Positions 17,784-26,760 of a stretch of 64,000 nucleotides of DNA are shown here, one piece after another (position 1 is the first letter of the stretch; the number at the start of each line of letters is the position of its first letter). The translations under genes were made by a program, and so were the position numbers. Under the pieces are notes generated by a model, which saw only the letters and a program-made list of their open reading frames with translations, ran no database searches and was not told where the DNA came from. The DNA comes from Rossellomorea arthrocnemi (GTDB lineage: Bacteria; Bacillota; Bacilli; Bacillales; Bacillaceae_B): assembly GCF_904424705.1 (NCBI RefSeq), contig NZ_CAJGBF010000013.1, positions 45,888 through 109,887 of the forward strand, given 5' to 3'.

Positions 17784-18161
17784 AGGGAAAATCGAACTAT
17801 ATTATTTTATTTCATGAAGATTTTTCTCCTTGCGAAAGAATAAATAGTTAAATAGAATCATCAAATCTGATCAAAACTAAAAATGCGTTGGGTTATATAA
17901 TGTAAATCACACCCCTCTCTTTTGTTAGTGGACAGCAATTTGATTGAATTTGAGGATAGGACATACGACTTATAGATATTATATTGGAATATTCTAATGG
18001 GAATTGTCGTTGTAATGATAATGAAAATCTCAAAGTGATTTTTTATTGGGTGACAAAGAGGATTCTGATTAGGGTTCGCTGATATATTCTGAATTCCGCT
18101 GATAAAAAAATTTTCCTTCTTCTAAAAATCACCTCTTCACCCGAATTGACCCTTCCATAAG
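17784..18161. other. AT-rich intergenic region upstream of dppA
   Basis: No gene seen. It contains a Fur-box-like stretch at 18016-18030 (TGATAATGAAAATCT, 12 of 15 positions of TGATAATNATTATCA) that faces no obvious gene, and at about 18077-18108 two spaced CGCTGATA words. Confidence 0.4.
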
Positions 18162-18195
18162 AAAAAGACCTGGAGAAATGATCTCTCCAGGTCTT
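18162..18195 (-). terminator. Terminator of the 59-residue gene
   Basis: AAGACCTGGAGA pairs with TCTCCAGGTCTT around AATGATC. The A run at 18162-18166 gives a T tract on the minus strand. Confidence 0.85.
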
Positions 18196-18213
18196 AAACT
18201 CGGTAAATGTATG

Positions 18214-18393
18214 TTAGCTTATTTTATTCAACAGTTTTTCTGAGTGCTGAGAGCCCATCTCTGCCACCAAATCAAGTAGTTCTGCTTTCGTCGTCTCATC
18301 TAGGCCTTTATAAATAAGGAAAGCTTGCGTTGCATCAGAAGTAATTAACTTTCTGTATAACTTTGATATTCTTTTACTCCTGTGGGTGTCCAT
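18214..18393 (-). CDS. 59-residue helical protein of unknown function
   Basis: A small gene of 59 codons beginning MDTHRSKRISKLYRKL, preceded by GAGGAGG at about 8-nt spacing and followed 19 bp later by a strong terminator, so the unit is well defined. The N-terminal third is basic (RSKRISKLYRK) and the rest acidic and helix-prone (GLDETTKAELLDLVAEMG). There is no membrane segment. No family is recognised. A palindrome at 18482-18500 lies in its upstream region. Confidence 0.72.
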   Translation of the reverse strand: MDTHRSKRISKLYRKLITSDATQAFLIYKGLDETTKAELLDLVAEMGSQHSEKLLNKIS

Positions 18394-18481
18394 TAGATCC
18401 TCCTCTATAAATCCTTTCTGTTATTATAATAAATATAGGCTTATTTTTTCAATATATTCTTCAAAAATTAATTATGTAACT

Positions 18482-18500
18482 AAAATGAATCATTCATTTT
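18482..18500. promoter_or_regulatory. Palindrome AAAATGAATCATTCATTTT
   Basis: A perfect 19-bp palindrome with a central C, 88 bp upstream of the 59-residue gene. It resembles operators of TetR-type regulators. The rest of 18394-18737 shows nothing else I can name. Confidence 0.45.
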
Positions 18501-18737
18501 TCGAAATCGAGTGTCTAAAAAACAATACCTGAGAGAACCCATATAGTGGGCATGTATTTAAACCGGGTAGGCTGTACTCTTACTACATAAGAGAATACAA
18601 AATCATGGATGATCTGTGATGAATATTGATTATCAAACGTCACACCGGGTCAGGGGTAACGTTAATTCCTATATACCCGAAGATTTTTTTGAAAACGCGT
18701 CTGCGCCATTGCATTTTAAGTTTTTCTTTGTTTCTGA

Positions 18738-19274
18738 TCATCTTTTTAACGTAAATTCGTAATGTTTATATTCGCCATTATTGGAGGAGAAGTTTAAAAT
18801 ATTTTGATCATTAGGAATTCCGTTAAAAAATGCCCCGATTGCACCTGTTGTACATCTGTGCCCTGAAATGAAAATATTTTTATTTTCATTTCCATGAAGT
18901 CTATGTAGCTCTTCCATGAAGTGTAGAATTCTTTTCATATACTGCTCAGTGTCCTCCACCCCATTATAGTAAGATGGATCAGGAAGTGGTCCATCCATTT
19001 TCACCTCCCCTTTCAACAATCCATCTGCCTCGCCTATATCAAATACATCCAATCTCGAATCGATCATACACGACATCCCCGTAGCAATTTCAGCTGTTTG
19101 GACGGCTCTTTCCTGTGGAGAAGAAATGACGTGATCGAATCTGATGTGACTTAGTTGCTGTTTTAAATCTTTGGCTTGTCTGATTCCTTCTTCATTTAAT
19201 GTAACTCCTTTCCTTCCTTGCATTCTTCCTTGTTTGTTCATATCCGTTTGACCGTGTCTGATAACGTATATCAT
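18738..19274 (-). CDS. Histidine phosphatase family protein
   Basis: A 178-residue phosphoglycerate-mutase-like phosphatase. The catalytic RHG motif is at the N terminus (IYVIRHGQTDMN), with the conserved LNEEGIRQA and the SSPQERAVQTAEI segment. The second histidine is in NIFISGHRCTTGAIG. The ATG has AAAGGA 8 bases upstream. Substrate unknown. The last codons overlap nothing on the same strand; no clear terminator follows. Confidence 0.85.
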   Translation of the reverse strand: MIYVIRHGQTDMNKQGRMQGRKGVTLNEEGIRQAKDLKQQLSHIRFDHVISSPQERAVQTAEIATGMSCMIDSRLDVFDIGEADGLLKGEVKMDGPLPDPSYYNGVEDTEQYMKRILHFMEELHRLHGNENKNIFISGHRCTTGAIGAFFNGIPNDQNILNFSSNNGEYKHYEFTLKR

Positions 19275-19486
19275 GGGGTAGTCCTTTCTTTTGTGAATCG
19301 ATTATTTAGTACTGTCACGAAAAACCACTTAAATAGGGATCTTGGAACTGCGTGGACTCCCTCGTTCCAGTACTCCTGAAGCGAAGCAGCTACGGTCCCC
19401 ATCCATGTACACACCTTTTTGACATTAGCCCGGGTGGACCGTATGTTTAAAAACATCGTGTATACCCAGCGCCAATGGTTACTGAA

Positions 19487-19684
19487 TTATCTATCCTTCT
19501 TCCGCTTCTGCACCTCCAAATGGATGGCCAAATATGTAACACCCAAAAATCCTACTATTCCAAATATGCCGGCGATAATACCTTGAACCGAAGATGTAAA
19601 GAGTGTAAATCCCATCATGGTACTCAATCCTACGATAAGAAGAAGCATCCAGTGGGCGTATCGATTGATGAACTCCGTAATCAT
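19487..19684 (-). CDS. Small two-helix membrane protein
   Basis: A 65-residue protein starting at ATG 19684 behind GGAGGGG (5-nt spacing); an upstream in-frame ATG at 19696 lies within the ribosome site. Two membrane segments (AHWMLLLIVGLSTMMGFTLF and IIAGIFGIVGFLGVTYLAI) are followed by a basic tail EVQKRKKDR, which predicts a cytoplasmic C terminus. It lies downstream of the TraB-family gene but after that gene's terminator. Function unknown. Confidence 0.7.
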   Translation of the reverse strand: MITEFINRYAHWMLLLIVGLSTMMGFTLFTSSVQGIIAGIFGIVGFLGVTYLAIHLEVQKRKKDR

Positions 19685-19746
19685 AATCCCCTCCATAAGC
19701 TATTGTTACATTCATTTTAACATAATATTCCAACCGATTATCAATA

Positions 19747-19776
19747 AAATAAGCCATCCTGAAGGATAGCTTATTT
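19747..19776 (-). terminator. Terminator of the TraB-family gene
   Basis: AAATAAGC/GCTTATTT with inner ATCC/GGAT forms a hairpin 6 bp after the gene stop on the minus strand. Confidence 0.7.
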
Positions 19777-19781
19777 CGTTT

Positions 19782-20957
19782 CTATATATTTTCAAGAAAT
19801 AATCTTACAACGTCTGCTCCTCCAATGAACGTTCCCAGTGTACTTCCTAAATTGGCAAGCACAACAATGAGCAGGATGCGGGTTACTTTGTTTCTCCAGA
19901 ATCCTTTTATGCTTAGAACATCGTCGGGGAGAGAGTCGAAGTCACCTACATTGGGCCTGCGGAAATAGGCTTGGACGAAACCTGCAAACCAACCAGCTGC
20001 CAGGAGAGGATTCAATGAAGTGATAGGTGCCGCTACGAATGCTGTTAATATAGCTAACGGATGTCCCAAGCCAATGGCTACACCAAGGGCTGAGAAACCG
20101 CCGTTCCATAAGATCCAGCTGATCCCCTGCTGTATGCCTGCATCCGGGTTTGAAATGAATGTATAGGCAATGACTGCCAGGATCATGACAGGAATGGCCC
20201 AACCTATGATTTTTGGCCATTTTGATTTAGCCGGTCTTTCATTAAGCTTGTCTAAGTTATGTTCGTTATGGATTTCTTCCGTGATTCCAGGAACATGTGC
20301 CGCACCAAGAACAGCAACGATTTTCTTACCTGGTGCGTCTTTTATTTTTTGTGCCAGGTATTGGTCGCGTTCATCGATCAAGGGTGTTTTCAGTTTAGGA
20401 AACACCTGGGTGAATTCATTCAGCATTGAATCCAACATATCCTGTGATTTTATTTTTTCGAGTTCTTCCTCTGTAATTGTATCATTGCTGAAAATACTGT
20501 ATACGATCTGGGTCAGGAGCTTGGCTTTCCCGCTGAAACCGACAGTATTCCAAATTCTTGAAAATGTCACCTGGATGTTTCGGTCAGCCAGAACGAGTTC
20601 CGCTTGAATTTCTTTTGCAGATTCAATGCCTTGAATCATTTCCTGTCCTGGTTTGATACCGAATTGTTTGGCCATTCGTCGCTGGAATGATCCAATGGCA
20701 AGGTTCATGAGCAGCAATGTGGCCTTCTTATCCTTAATGACTTGGAAGATGTCGGTGTCTCTCCATTTATCTCCTTCGACGATGGATTGATACCTAGGCT
20801 CGTCCAGCTCTACACACACCGTGTCGGGTTGTTCGGCTTTTATCACTTCTTTTACTTGCTCTGCACTCTGACGAGACACATGAGCCGTGCCGATGAGAAT
20901 ATATTCCTTCCCATCCATATGTATTCTCGTAATATTCTTTTCATTTTCTGTCATCAT
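19782..20957 (-). CDS. TraB/PrgY-family membrane protein
   Basis: A 391-residue protein of the TraB family. The N-terminal domain has the conserved ILIGTAHVSRQS and, near residue 220, VAVLGAAHVPGI, motifs typical of this putative metalloprotease-like fold; VCVELDEPRY lies between them. The C-terminal 150 residues carry about four membrane helices (WAIPVMILAVIAYTFI, ILTAFVAAPITSLNPLLAAG, ILLIVVLANLGSTLGTFIGG). PrgY in Enterococcus blocks pheromone activity; the chromosomal Bacillus homologues have no firm role. Single gene with its own terminator. Confidence 0.85.
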   Translation of the reverse strand: MMTENEKNITRIHMDGKEYILIGTAHVSRQSAEQVKEVIKAEQPDTVCVELDEPRYQSIVEGDKWRDTDIFQVIKDKKATLLLMNLAIGSFQRRMAKQFGIKPGQEMIQGIESAKEIQAELVLADRNIQVTFSRIWNTVGFSGKAKLLTQIVYSIFSNDTITEEELEKIKSQDMLDSMLNEFTQVFPKLKTPLIDERDQYLAQKIKDAPGKKIVAVLGAAHVPGITEEIHNEHNLDKLNERPAKSKWPKIIGWAIPVMILAVIAYTFISNPDAGIQQGISWILWNGGFSALGVAIGLGHPLAILTAFVAAPITSLNPLLAAGWFAGFVQAYFRRPNVGDFDSLPDDVLSIKGFWRNKVTRILLIVVLANLGSTLGTFIGGADVVRLFLENI

Positions 20958-21046
20958 AGTTTACCTTCCTTTAATTCCACTGACTTTTGCATAAATTGAA
21001 ACTACCTCATTATGATAAACTAGTTTTGGCAAAATTTAAATAAATT

Positions 21047-21217
21047 CTATTCATAATCATGAAAGATCTTGATTCTGAAGTAAGTTAATCTATATTGGCT
21101 TGGATATGCTTGGATTTTTGGTTCCCCGAATATTTCTATCTGACCTAACAGATGCCCTCCCAGTTTCACCGAAATATAAAGAAAAAATCCCATCCAATAG
21201 ATGAGATCCCCGAACAT
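21047..21217 (-). CDS. Possible small membrane protein after the VWA gene
   Basis: Starting at ATG 21217, two bases after the VWA stop, a 56-residue frame encodes LIYWMGFFLYISVKLGGHLLG and a basic-aromatic tail. The ribosome site is weak (GAAAAAG). The close spacing suggests coupling to the VWA gene, but this may be a chance frame. No family recognised. Confidence 0.3.
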   Translation of the reverse strand: MFGDLIYWMGFFLYISVKLGGHLLGQIEIFGEPKIQAYPSQYRLTYFRIKIFHDYE

Positions 21218-21218
21218 A

Positions 21219-21806
21219 TTAATATCTTTTTCTTTTATCAATCACTGCTTCACTCACCACATCATACATATCTTCAACCCCTTTGGATGAAGCTTCAAAT
21301 TGATACGAATTCCCGATATCGATGCCAATATTCATTGCTTCTTCAGCAGCATTGATATTCGCCCCCAGAAAAATGAAATCCCAATTGTACCGCTCCTGTT
21401 GATGACTGATCAGATCCTTCACCAGGCTTGCTGAATAATCAACGCTCGAGTTTTCCATACCATCTGTAGTGATCACGAAGATGACTTTTTTTGGTCGCTC
21501 CACTTTTTCAATACCTGATAAGCGATGACCCACTTTGTGAATCGTTTTGCCGATAGCATCCAATAGAGCAGTGCTACCTCTTACATAATACTCCTCCTGC
21601 GTAAGTCTTACCTTATTCGCCTCTATTCCACTCCATAACTGCTCGACTGTATCATCAAAAAGAACCGTAGTAACAAGTGTTCTACCAGGTAATTGACTCT
21701 GATTTTCAATAAAAGAGTTATAACCTTCAATTGTTTCATGTTCAAGTCCACCCATTGAACCGCTTCTATCTAACAGGAATATGATTTCGGTTAGATCAGT
21801 ATTCAT
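21219..21806 (-). CDS. von Willebrand factor A domain protein
   Basis: A 195-residue single-domain VWA protein without signal peptide. The metal-ion-dependent adhesion site is complete: DRSGSM near the N terminus, the Thr in RGSTALLDAI and the Asp in VITTDGMENSS. ATG 21806 is preferred to 21815 because AGAGAGG lies 8 bases before it. It is transcribed away from a gene at 21901 whose family often accompanies such VWA genes in bacilli (from memory), so the pair probably forms a module. That partner is broken here. Confidence 0.85.
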   Translation of the reverse strand: MNTDLTEIIFLLDRSGSMGGLEHETIEGYNSFIENQSQLPGRTLVTTVLFDDTVEQLWSGIEANKVRLTQEEYYVRGSTALLDAIGKTIHKVGHRLSGIEKVERPKKVIFVITTDGMENSSVDYSASLVKDLISHQQERYNWDFIFLGANINAAEEAMNIGIDIGNSYQFEASSKGVEDMYDVVSEAVIDKRKRY

Positions 21807-21900
21807 TTTTTTCATCCTCTCTTTATCGTTTCTGATATAATCATAACCATGAAGAGTAAGATATGGGTCGCCCCGTAAGCGACATTTTGGAGGTGATGAT

Positions 21901-22380
21901 ATGCTTAGTGAAAAGACTTTGCAGGAACTTCATGATTTTGTGAAAACAACTAGAACAATACGGATATATGATATACATAAAGAAGAACCCTTTTTAAGTG
22001 ATACCATTTACTCCAGTGAACTGTAAGAATTTATTGAGCGGCATCAATCAGCATCTTTTTCAGAGAGGTTGTTTCAGCATATCGATGACAAGGGTGAGAC
22101 AGATGCTGCCATCTATAAAAAAGCAGGGGTTGACCGAAAGCACTTTTCCAAAATTAGATCGATTTCTGATTACAAGCCTGGCAAACGGACAGTGATAGCC
22201 CTGTGTCTTTCTCTGGAACTCTCTGAGGAAGAAACCGGAGATATGTTGAATGTAGCCGGTTTCTCCCTTTCAGACAGTGACCGATTCGATCTCGTGATAC
22301 GGTTTTGTTTAGAAAAGAAAATTTATGATATCGATGACGTGAATCAAGCACTCTATTCACTTAAGGTAAAACCATTATAA
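21901..22380 (+). pseudogene. VWA-associated regulator-like gene with in-frame stop
   Basis: A 160-codon frame starts at ATG 21901 behind TTGGAGGTGATGAT and is interrupted once, at TAA 22024-22026 (codon 42), then continues in the same frame to 22380. Reading CAA (Gln) in place of TAA gives SSELQEFIERH and one continuous protein. The C-terminal part (SERLFQHID, DRKHFSKIRS, KRTVIALCLSLELSEEET) is a helix-turn-helix-like domain. A single C-to-T change explains the stop. The 3' part (from ATG 22069) might still be made, but no ribosome site is evident. TATAAT at 21836-21841 could be its -10. Confidence 0.8.
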
Positions 22381-22383
22381 AAA

Positions 22384-22409
22384 GGAGAGTGCCTGAAACA
22401 CCACTCTCC
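22384..22409. terminator. Bidirectional terminator
   Basis: GGAGAGTG (22384-22391) pairs with CACTCTCC (22402-22409) between two convergent genes; A's before the stem give a T tract on the minus strand. Confidence 0.8.
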
Positions 22410-22414
22410 TTCTA

Positions 22415-23104
22415 CTAATATTTCTTTTCGATTTTCTCTTGTAAGGTTTCGATTTTCTCTGGAAGTACATACAGGTATTCAATCAAACCTTCCAATAATT
22501 CCATCAGTAGCCCGGCTGTTTCATCGTCTATTTCCCGTTCCAGTTCGAGCATTTCGTAAAATGCAGAGTTGGGATGAACAAGATGACTGAGAGCTTGGAT
22601 TGGCTTGGATAGGTCGACATTCTTAGGCAACTGATCGAATTGTTCCGACAATGATTGCCCGGACGATTTATCCCCATTGAAATTCTTTAGAACACTCTCA
22701 AGTACTCGCTTGGACATCACGGCAGTTGCAGAATTATCCTTTGACTGGCTTACATTTAATGCAGAACGGAATGAACGGACAAGGTCCTGTGGGATCCTTT
22801 TATTCCCCTGAATCTGATCCAATGGACCGTTCGTAGCTAAAGGGTCGTAAATATAAAGAACGGATTCCTCGCTTCGATTAACAGAATCATTATTTAACAT
22901 TACAATGAAAACAGCCGGATTCCTACACTCCGAGCAATTAGCCTCAGCGAATAACCCCTTCTTATTCACTTGATAGAAATTGGCTTTTAACAGAAACTCA
23001 CTGGTCTTAGAGCAGTTTGGACATTGACTTTTAACCTTCTTAGGAACTTTTTGATAACCATACTGCACGTGTGACAGCACGGACCCCGGTAAAATTTCTC
23101 TCAT
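22415..23104 (-). CDS. Zinc-ribbon DUF4145-type protein
   Basis: A 229-residue protein with a four-cysteine knuckle near the N terminus (CPNC at about residue 28, CSEC at about 57) followed by a helical domain (RSFRSALNVSQSKDNSATAVMSKRVLESVLKNF), the layout of DUF4145 proteins often found beside restriction or defence genes but also alone. Here it stands alone with its own terminator. No signal peptide. Function unknown. Confidence 0.65.
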   Translation of the reverse strand: MREILPGSVLSHVQYGYQKVPKKVKSQCPNCSKTSEFLLKANFYQVNKKGLFAEANCSECRNPAVFIVMLNNDSVNRSEESVLYIYDPLATNGPLDQIQGNKRIPQDLVRSFRSALNVSQSKDNSATAVMSKRVLESVLKNFNGDKSSGQSLSEQFDQLPKNVDLSKPIQALSHLVHPNSAFYEMLELEREIDDETAGLLMELLEGLIEYLYVLPEKIETLQEKIEKKY

Positions 23105-23301
23105 GTGTACCTCCTAGAAAATGCACCTTGACGAAATGATTTTAATTATTATGAAAATTTATTTTAAATAAAAAAGCCCTTTCCTCATATCAAAATTATA
23201 CCTTTGCTAGAAAGTATTACAAGGTCAAAAAATTGGAAAATAAGATTTGTGATAATGGGACTAAAGATGATTATGAAAGGATGAAATCAACGGAAAAATG
23301 T

Positions 23302-24375
23302 CTATCTTGTTAATTTATGTAATCCTTCTTCTACTTCCTTTACTATGGAATCGATCAGCTCATGTGCATAAACATCTTTACTGAGCCGTGGGCTTTGGCC
23401 GGCCCATAAAGACATACATTCTTTGTTATTTTGATTACCGGCTACCTTTCTTATTTCTTTAGTCAATTCGTTTTGAATGGGATAAGGAAGTAATTGATTC
23501 TCATACTTTTTCATCACGTTTGTGAATGTGTTTGAAAGCCCCCTCGCCGGTTTACCGCTGAAAACAGATGTGAGGGTTGTACTTGTCTCTTCAGCTTGTA
23601 AAATGGCTCTCTTGTGCAGGTCTTTTGCTCCACTTTCTTTCATTGTTAGAAATGCGGTACCCATTTGAACCCCTTTTGCACCAAGGGCTAGAGCGGCTAT
23701 CATGCCCCTTCCATCCATAATTCCGCCTGCTGCAATAACCGGGATTTTCACAGCATCCACTGCCTGTGGAATAAGAGAGAACGTTCCGATCATCGAATCT
23801 TCGTAAGTTCCATTAAATGTACCTCGGTGCCCACCGGCTTCGCTTCCCTGTGCGACCACCATATCCACCCCACATTCTTGATTGATTAATGCCTCTTCCA
23901 CTGTTGTAGCAGTTCCGATCACTTTGATTCCTTCTCTTTTCAACTCTTTCATTATCTCTTTAGGTGGAGATCCAAACGTAAAGCTGCACACCGGCACTTC
24001 TTCCTCTATGAGGGTTTCAATCTGTTTTTCAAAATCTATTTCGTTTTTTATGCCTTGACTATCGTTCAATACATTCAATTCTTTCTTGAAGGGTTCAAGT
24101 AATTTTCCCATAAGGTTCACTTGTTCTTCATTATACTGCGGTGCTTCGGGTATGAAAATATTCACTCCAAATGGAAGGTCTGTCTGTTTCTTTACTTGTT
24201 TGATCGCTTCCTGCAGACCGGTGACAGACATATATCCCGCTCCAAGCGTTCCCAGGCCACCTGAGTTAGATACTGAGGCAACCAGTTGAGGTGTAGTGAC
24301 TCCTCCGGCCATTCCTGCTTGGATGATGGGATATTGTATCCCCAAACTCTTCGATACTTCGTTTTTATACCACAT
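23302..24375 (-). CDS. Nitronate monooxygenase (2-nitropropane dioxygenase family)
   Basis: An FMN-dependent TIM-barrel oxidase of 357 residues that oxidises alkyl nitronates or propionate-3-nitronate. Hallmarks are PIIQAGMAGGVTTPQL at the N terminus, GVNIFIPEAP, the catalytic-region VVAQGSEAGGHRGTF, PVIAAGGIMDGRG and ALGAKGVQMGTAFL. GTGGAGGGG precedes the ATG. The relationship to the class that includes FabK-like enoyl reductases means the substrate is not certain. Monocistronic. Confidence 0.9.
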   Translation of the reverse strand: MWYKNEVSKSLGIQYPIIQAGMAGGVTTPQLVASVSNSGGLGTLGAGYMSVTGLQEAIKQVKKQTDLPFGVNIFIPEAPQYNEEQVNLMGKLLEPFKKELNVLNDSQGIKNEIDFEKQIETLIEEEVPVCSFTFGSPPKEIMKELKREGIKVIGTATTVEEALINQECGVDMVVAQGSEAGGHRGTFNGTYEDSMIGTFSLIPQAVDAVKIPVIAAGGIMDGRGMIAALALGAKGVQMGTAFLTMKESGAKDLHKRAILQAEETSTTLTSVFSGKPARGLSNTFTNVMKKYENQLLPYPIQNELTKEIRKVAGNQNNKECMSLWAGQSPRLSKDVYAHELIDSIVKEVEEGLHKLTR

Positions 24376-24481
24376 CTTCTCCCCTCCACCTTTCTAAACA
24401 ATAACAATTATTCTTAAATAAATTATGTCAAATGAAAGCCTTTTGCACAACTGATTTGTGTTCTTAGATACTCTTCTCTAT

Positions 24482-24515
24482 AAAAAAACGTTCAAAGCAA
24501 TGAGTACTCTGAACG
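24482..24515 (-). terminator. Terminator of the kinase-like gene
   Basis: CGTTCA (24489-24494) pairs with TGAACG (24510-24515); seven A's at 24482-24488 give a T tract on the minus strand. Confidence 0.75.
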
Positions 24516-24524
24516 ATTTCTTTC

Positions 24525-25199
24525 TTATTTAAATGAGGTAAACTTTGATACTTTTTTCATAAATTCCTCGTACGAGCCAAAATGCTTATTCCAAGAGTTA
24601 TACCATTTTCGAATGGTTTCCAATAACCAAAAAGGTACAGCTCTCCCTTCTATAAGGTCATAATGATCATCATAGGCTTTCTTCAAGTGTTCCCATCTGA
24701 AATCATTTCCTGGCAGAACATATTCTGATACATCAATGATTTTCGCTCTCCCATTTTGCAATAAAATGTTTTTTAAATGGATATCACGGGGGTTCATTCC
24801 TTGTTCCCGAACATATTGTCTTGCCTTCTCGACGTCTTGTACCACTTGATGAGGAATTGGTATCCCCTGCAGCAAGCAGTCAAAGAGTGTCGGCCCTTCT
24901 TCAAAACTTAATACCAGTAATGTATCGTAAGCCGCATAGCAGGTAGAGAAATAAGGAGAATCCCCGATGGAATGATAGACTTTTTTTTCAATCTTTATTT
25001 TAGATCTTTTATCATCAGCATACAGTTTGAAAGCAAAGTCAGGTGCATAAATAGATTGAAAGACAGCCGCATCTGTCCCGACACCAATGCATCGCAAAGT
25101 TTCATTAGCACCATGGATCGTGACAGGTTCATTATTTGCATTTGAAGACACGGTCATTTGAGATAAAGATGGTAGAGCGACTTCCCATTTATTATCCAT
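24525..25199 (-). CDS. Serine/threonine protein kinase-like protein
   Basis: A 224-residue single-domain kinase-like protein resembling the small Bacillus YrzF/YbdM group. Visible are a glycine loop variant (GVGTDAAVFQ), the ATP lysine in FAFKLYAD, a catalytic loop NPRDIHLKNILL (Asp and Asn present) and the metal site IIDVSEY in place of DFG. The frame is open to 25349, but ATG 25199 with GGGAG upstream gives the expected N terminus. Activity is plausible since Lys, Asp, Asn and Asp remain; substrates unknown. Confidence 0.72.
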   Translation of the reverse strand: MDNKWEVALPSLSQMTVSSNANNEPVTIHGANETLRCIGVGTDAAVFQSIYAPDFAFKLYADDKRSKIKIEKKVYHSIGDSPYFSTCYAAYDTLLVLSFEEGPTLFDCLLQGIPIPHQVVQDVEKARQYVREQGMNPRDIHLKNILLQNGRAKIIDVSEYVLPGNDFRWEHLKKAYDDHYDLIEGRAVPFWLLETIRKWYNSWNKHFGSYEEFMKKVSKFTSFK

Positions 25200-25404
25200 A
25201 GGCTCTCCCTTCGTCCAATTGAACTCTATTAAAGGTATGACTTGGTTTCGTACCTTATTCAGGATAATATAGCATCCGCTTATTTCAAATTTCAAGCTAC
25301 AGCCTTCTAATCTTCTTAGCAATTTTAAACAATCTTTACAAAAACACACTTATCAAGAACCAGATCTACTCCTAATCCATCTGCAGATATAAATAAGTTT
25401 TTTA

Positions 25405-26183
25405 CTATCCTGCATTGACTGTGCTACTATTTTGCTTCAGCCCGACTCCCTCTTTTCGCATTTCCAGGTCTGGAGAAATCATTTTTAGAATAAATGTACA
25501 AGCAAGTCCGATGGCAAGGATGATCACTGCCATCACCCCTGATGGAAGAAGAGCCCCGACTGTCACTGTGATAGAAGCAATCAGCATAGATATGTTGAAT
25601 TTCAGTCCATTAAATGCCATATATGAACTGCGGGCATTGTCATGGGAGAGGCTCCCATATAGGATTGCTCAACGGGTACACGGAACACTTCACTGATAGT
25701 CAGTATCCCCATCATGAGGAGTAGGATAAATAAGTTATTAGAAAAAGCAAGTGCCGCATTGCTGGCTAAAAAGAAAAAACAACTCCAAACTAATACAGTT
25801 TGGTCTTTTAATGAATGAGGACTCCTTGTGACAATTAACATGAGGATCACAACCAGAATCGTATATTAGGCGTATACCAATGAAGTTTGTAAGTTGAACT
25901 TCCATCGACAGAATGAGTACACCAGCAACGGTAAAAGGACAAACAGCTTGTCCTTTATAACTTTTCCGTAATTTAAAATTAGTTTCCTTACATGTTGAGG
26001 TGGTTTCATATCCGTTTTCACCGTTGCGTAGCTCTCATCAATGAAGAATGCCACCAATAATGCTGTTCCCATCCCAATAAAGACATTGATCAAAAGTAAT
26101 AGCCCTGCCACCCTTGCTCCAAAATGGAAGTCTAGGTAGATGGGCATAAATGGAAAAAATACACTTCCAATAAAACGGCTCAT
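25405..26183 (-). pseudogene. Decayed MFS transporter
   Basis: Three consecutive minus-strand pieces in different frames read as one major-facilitator protein: 26183-25866 (MSRFIGSVFFPFMPIY..., first helices then FIDESYATVKTD), 25850-25602 (VWSCFFFLASNAALAFSNN) and 25620-25405 (last helices, VTVGALLPSGVMAVIILAIG). Frameshifts separate them, and the first piece jumps from helix 2 to the central loop, so helices 3-6 appear deleted. Codons upstream (KIRIIETF) match a normal N terminus but lack a start codon. It cannot make a working transporter. Confidence 0.85.
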
Positions 26184-26255
26184 AAATGTTTCAATGATAC
26201 GTATTTTTATATTTTTGTTATTCCTTCTCTCTATCTATTAGACGAGCCTATTTGG

Positions 26256-26531
26256 TCACTCGTCTAGAAGCTTTGTCAGTCGAATAATATTTACTCCTAA
26301 TGCTTCAAATATTACTCGACAAGTGATGTCACTCACCCTTTCCCTGCCACCTTCAAGTCTCTTGATAGTCTGAGTGCAGACATTTGCTTTCACAGCTAAC
26401 TCTTCTTGAGTCAGTTGAGACTTTACCCTCAGCAAGTATACAATCTCTCCCATATGTAGTTCTTGAGTAGTCGACTTCTCTCTTGTTAGACAAGTATTAA
26501 TGGAGTTACAAAGTTTCTTCATGTCATTCAT
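26256..26531 (-). CDS. XRE-family helix-turn-helix regulator
   Basis: A 91-residue DNA-binding protein. The helix-turn-helix is YLLRVKSQLTQEELAVKANVCTQTIKRLEGGRE, the classic Cro/CI pattern, with a C-terminal capping helix FEALGVNIIRL. I start it at ATG 26531, which has GGAGG nine bases upstream; the longer frame to 26600 lacks a ribosome site. It precedes the broken MFS gene, which it may once have controlled. Confidence 0.8.
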   Translation of the reverse strand: MNDMKKLCNSINTCLTREKSTTQELHMGEIVYLLRVKSQLTQEELAVKANVCTQTIKRLEGGRERVSDITCRVIFEALGVNIIRLTKLLDE

Positions 26532-26716
26532 AGGTAGCTGCCTCCAACATTTGGTAAAATGGTATTTACTAAATATAAAGAAATTTCTCCAAATTTTCAA
26601 GGGAATCCGTAATAGTTTTCTATTTATACATTATGTTTGGCAGCCTATCATCGTATGAATGAGATTTGACAATTGGATGAAGGTCGAAACCGTCGGACTC
26701 ATTTCCTTTAAAATGA

Positions 26717-26744
26717 AAAAAAGCATCGCTTAGGATGCTTTTTT
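26717..26744. terminator. Terminator hairpin
   Basis: AAAAAAGCATC pairs with GATGCTTTTTT across GCTTAG, downstream of the small membrane gene at 26761-26988 (minus strand). Confidence 0.75.
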
Positions 26745-26760
26745 AGTGTAATTTAAGTGC

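Noticed and set aside
18016..18030. Fur-box-like sequence
   Set aside because: Twelve of 15 matches but no promoter or gene facing it; noted only within the intergenic entry.
18619..18762. A 47-codon plus-strand frame with protein-like composition
   Set aside because: No ribosome site, and its end overlaps the convergent phosphatase gene.
19271..19456. 61-codon minus-strand frame ahead of the phosphatase gene
   Set aside because: No ribosome site at its start; kept only as a low-interest observation.
19491..19757. 88-codon minus-strand frame overlapping the small membrane protein
   Set aside because: It is in another frame of the 19487-19684 gene and crosses a terminator.
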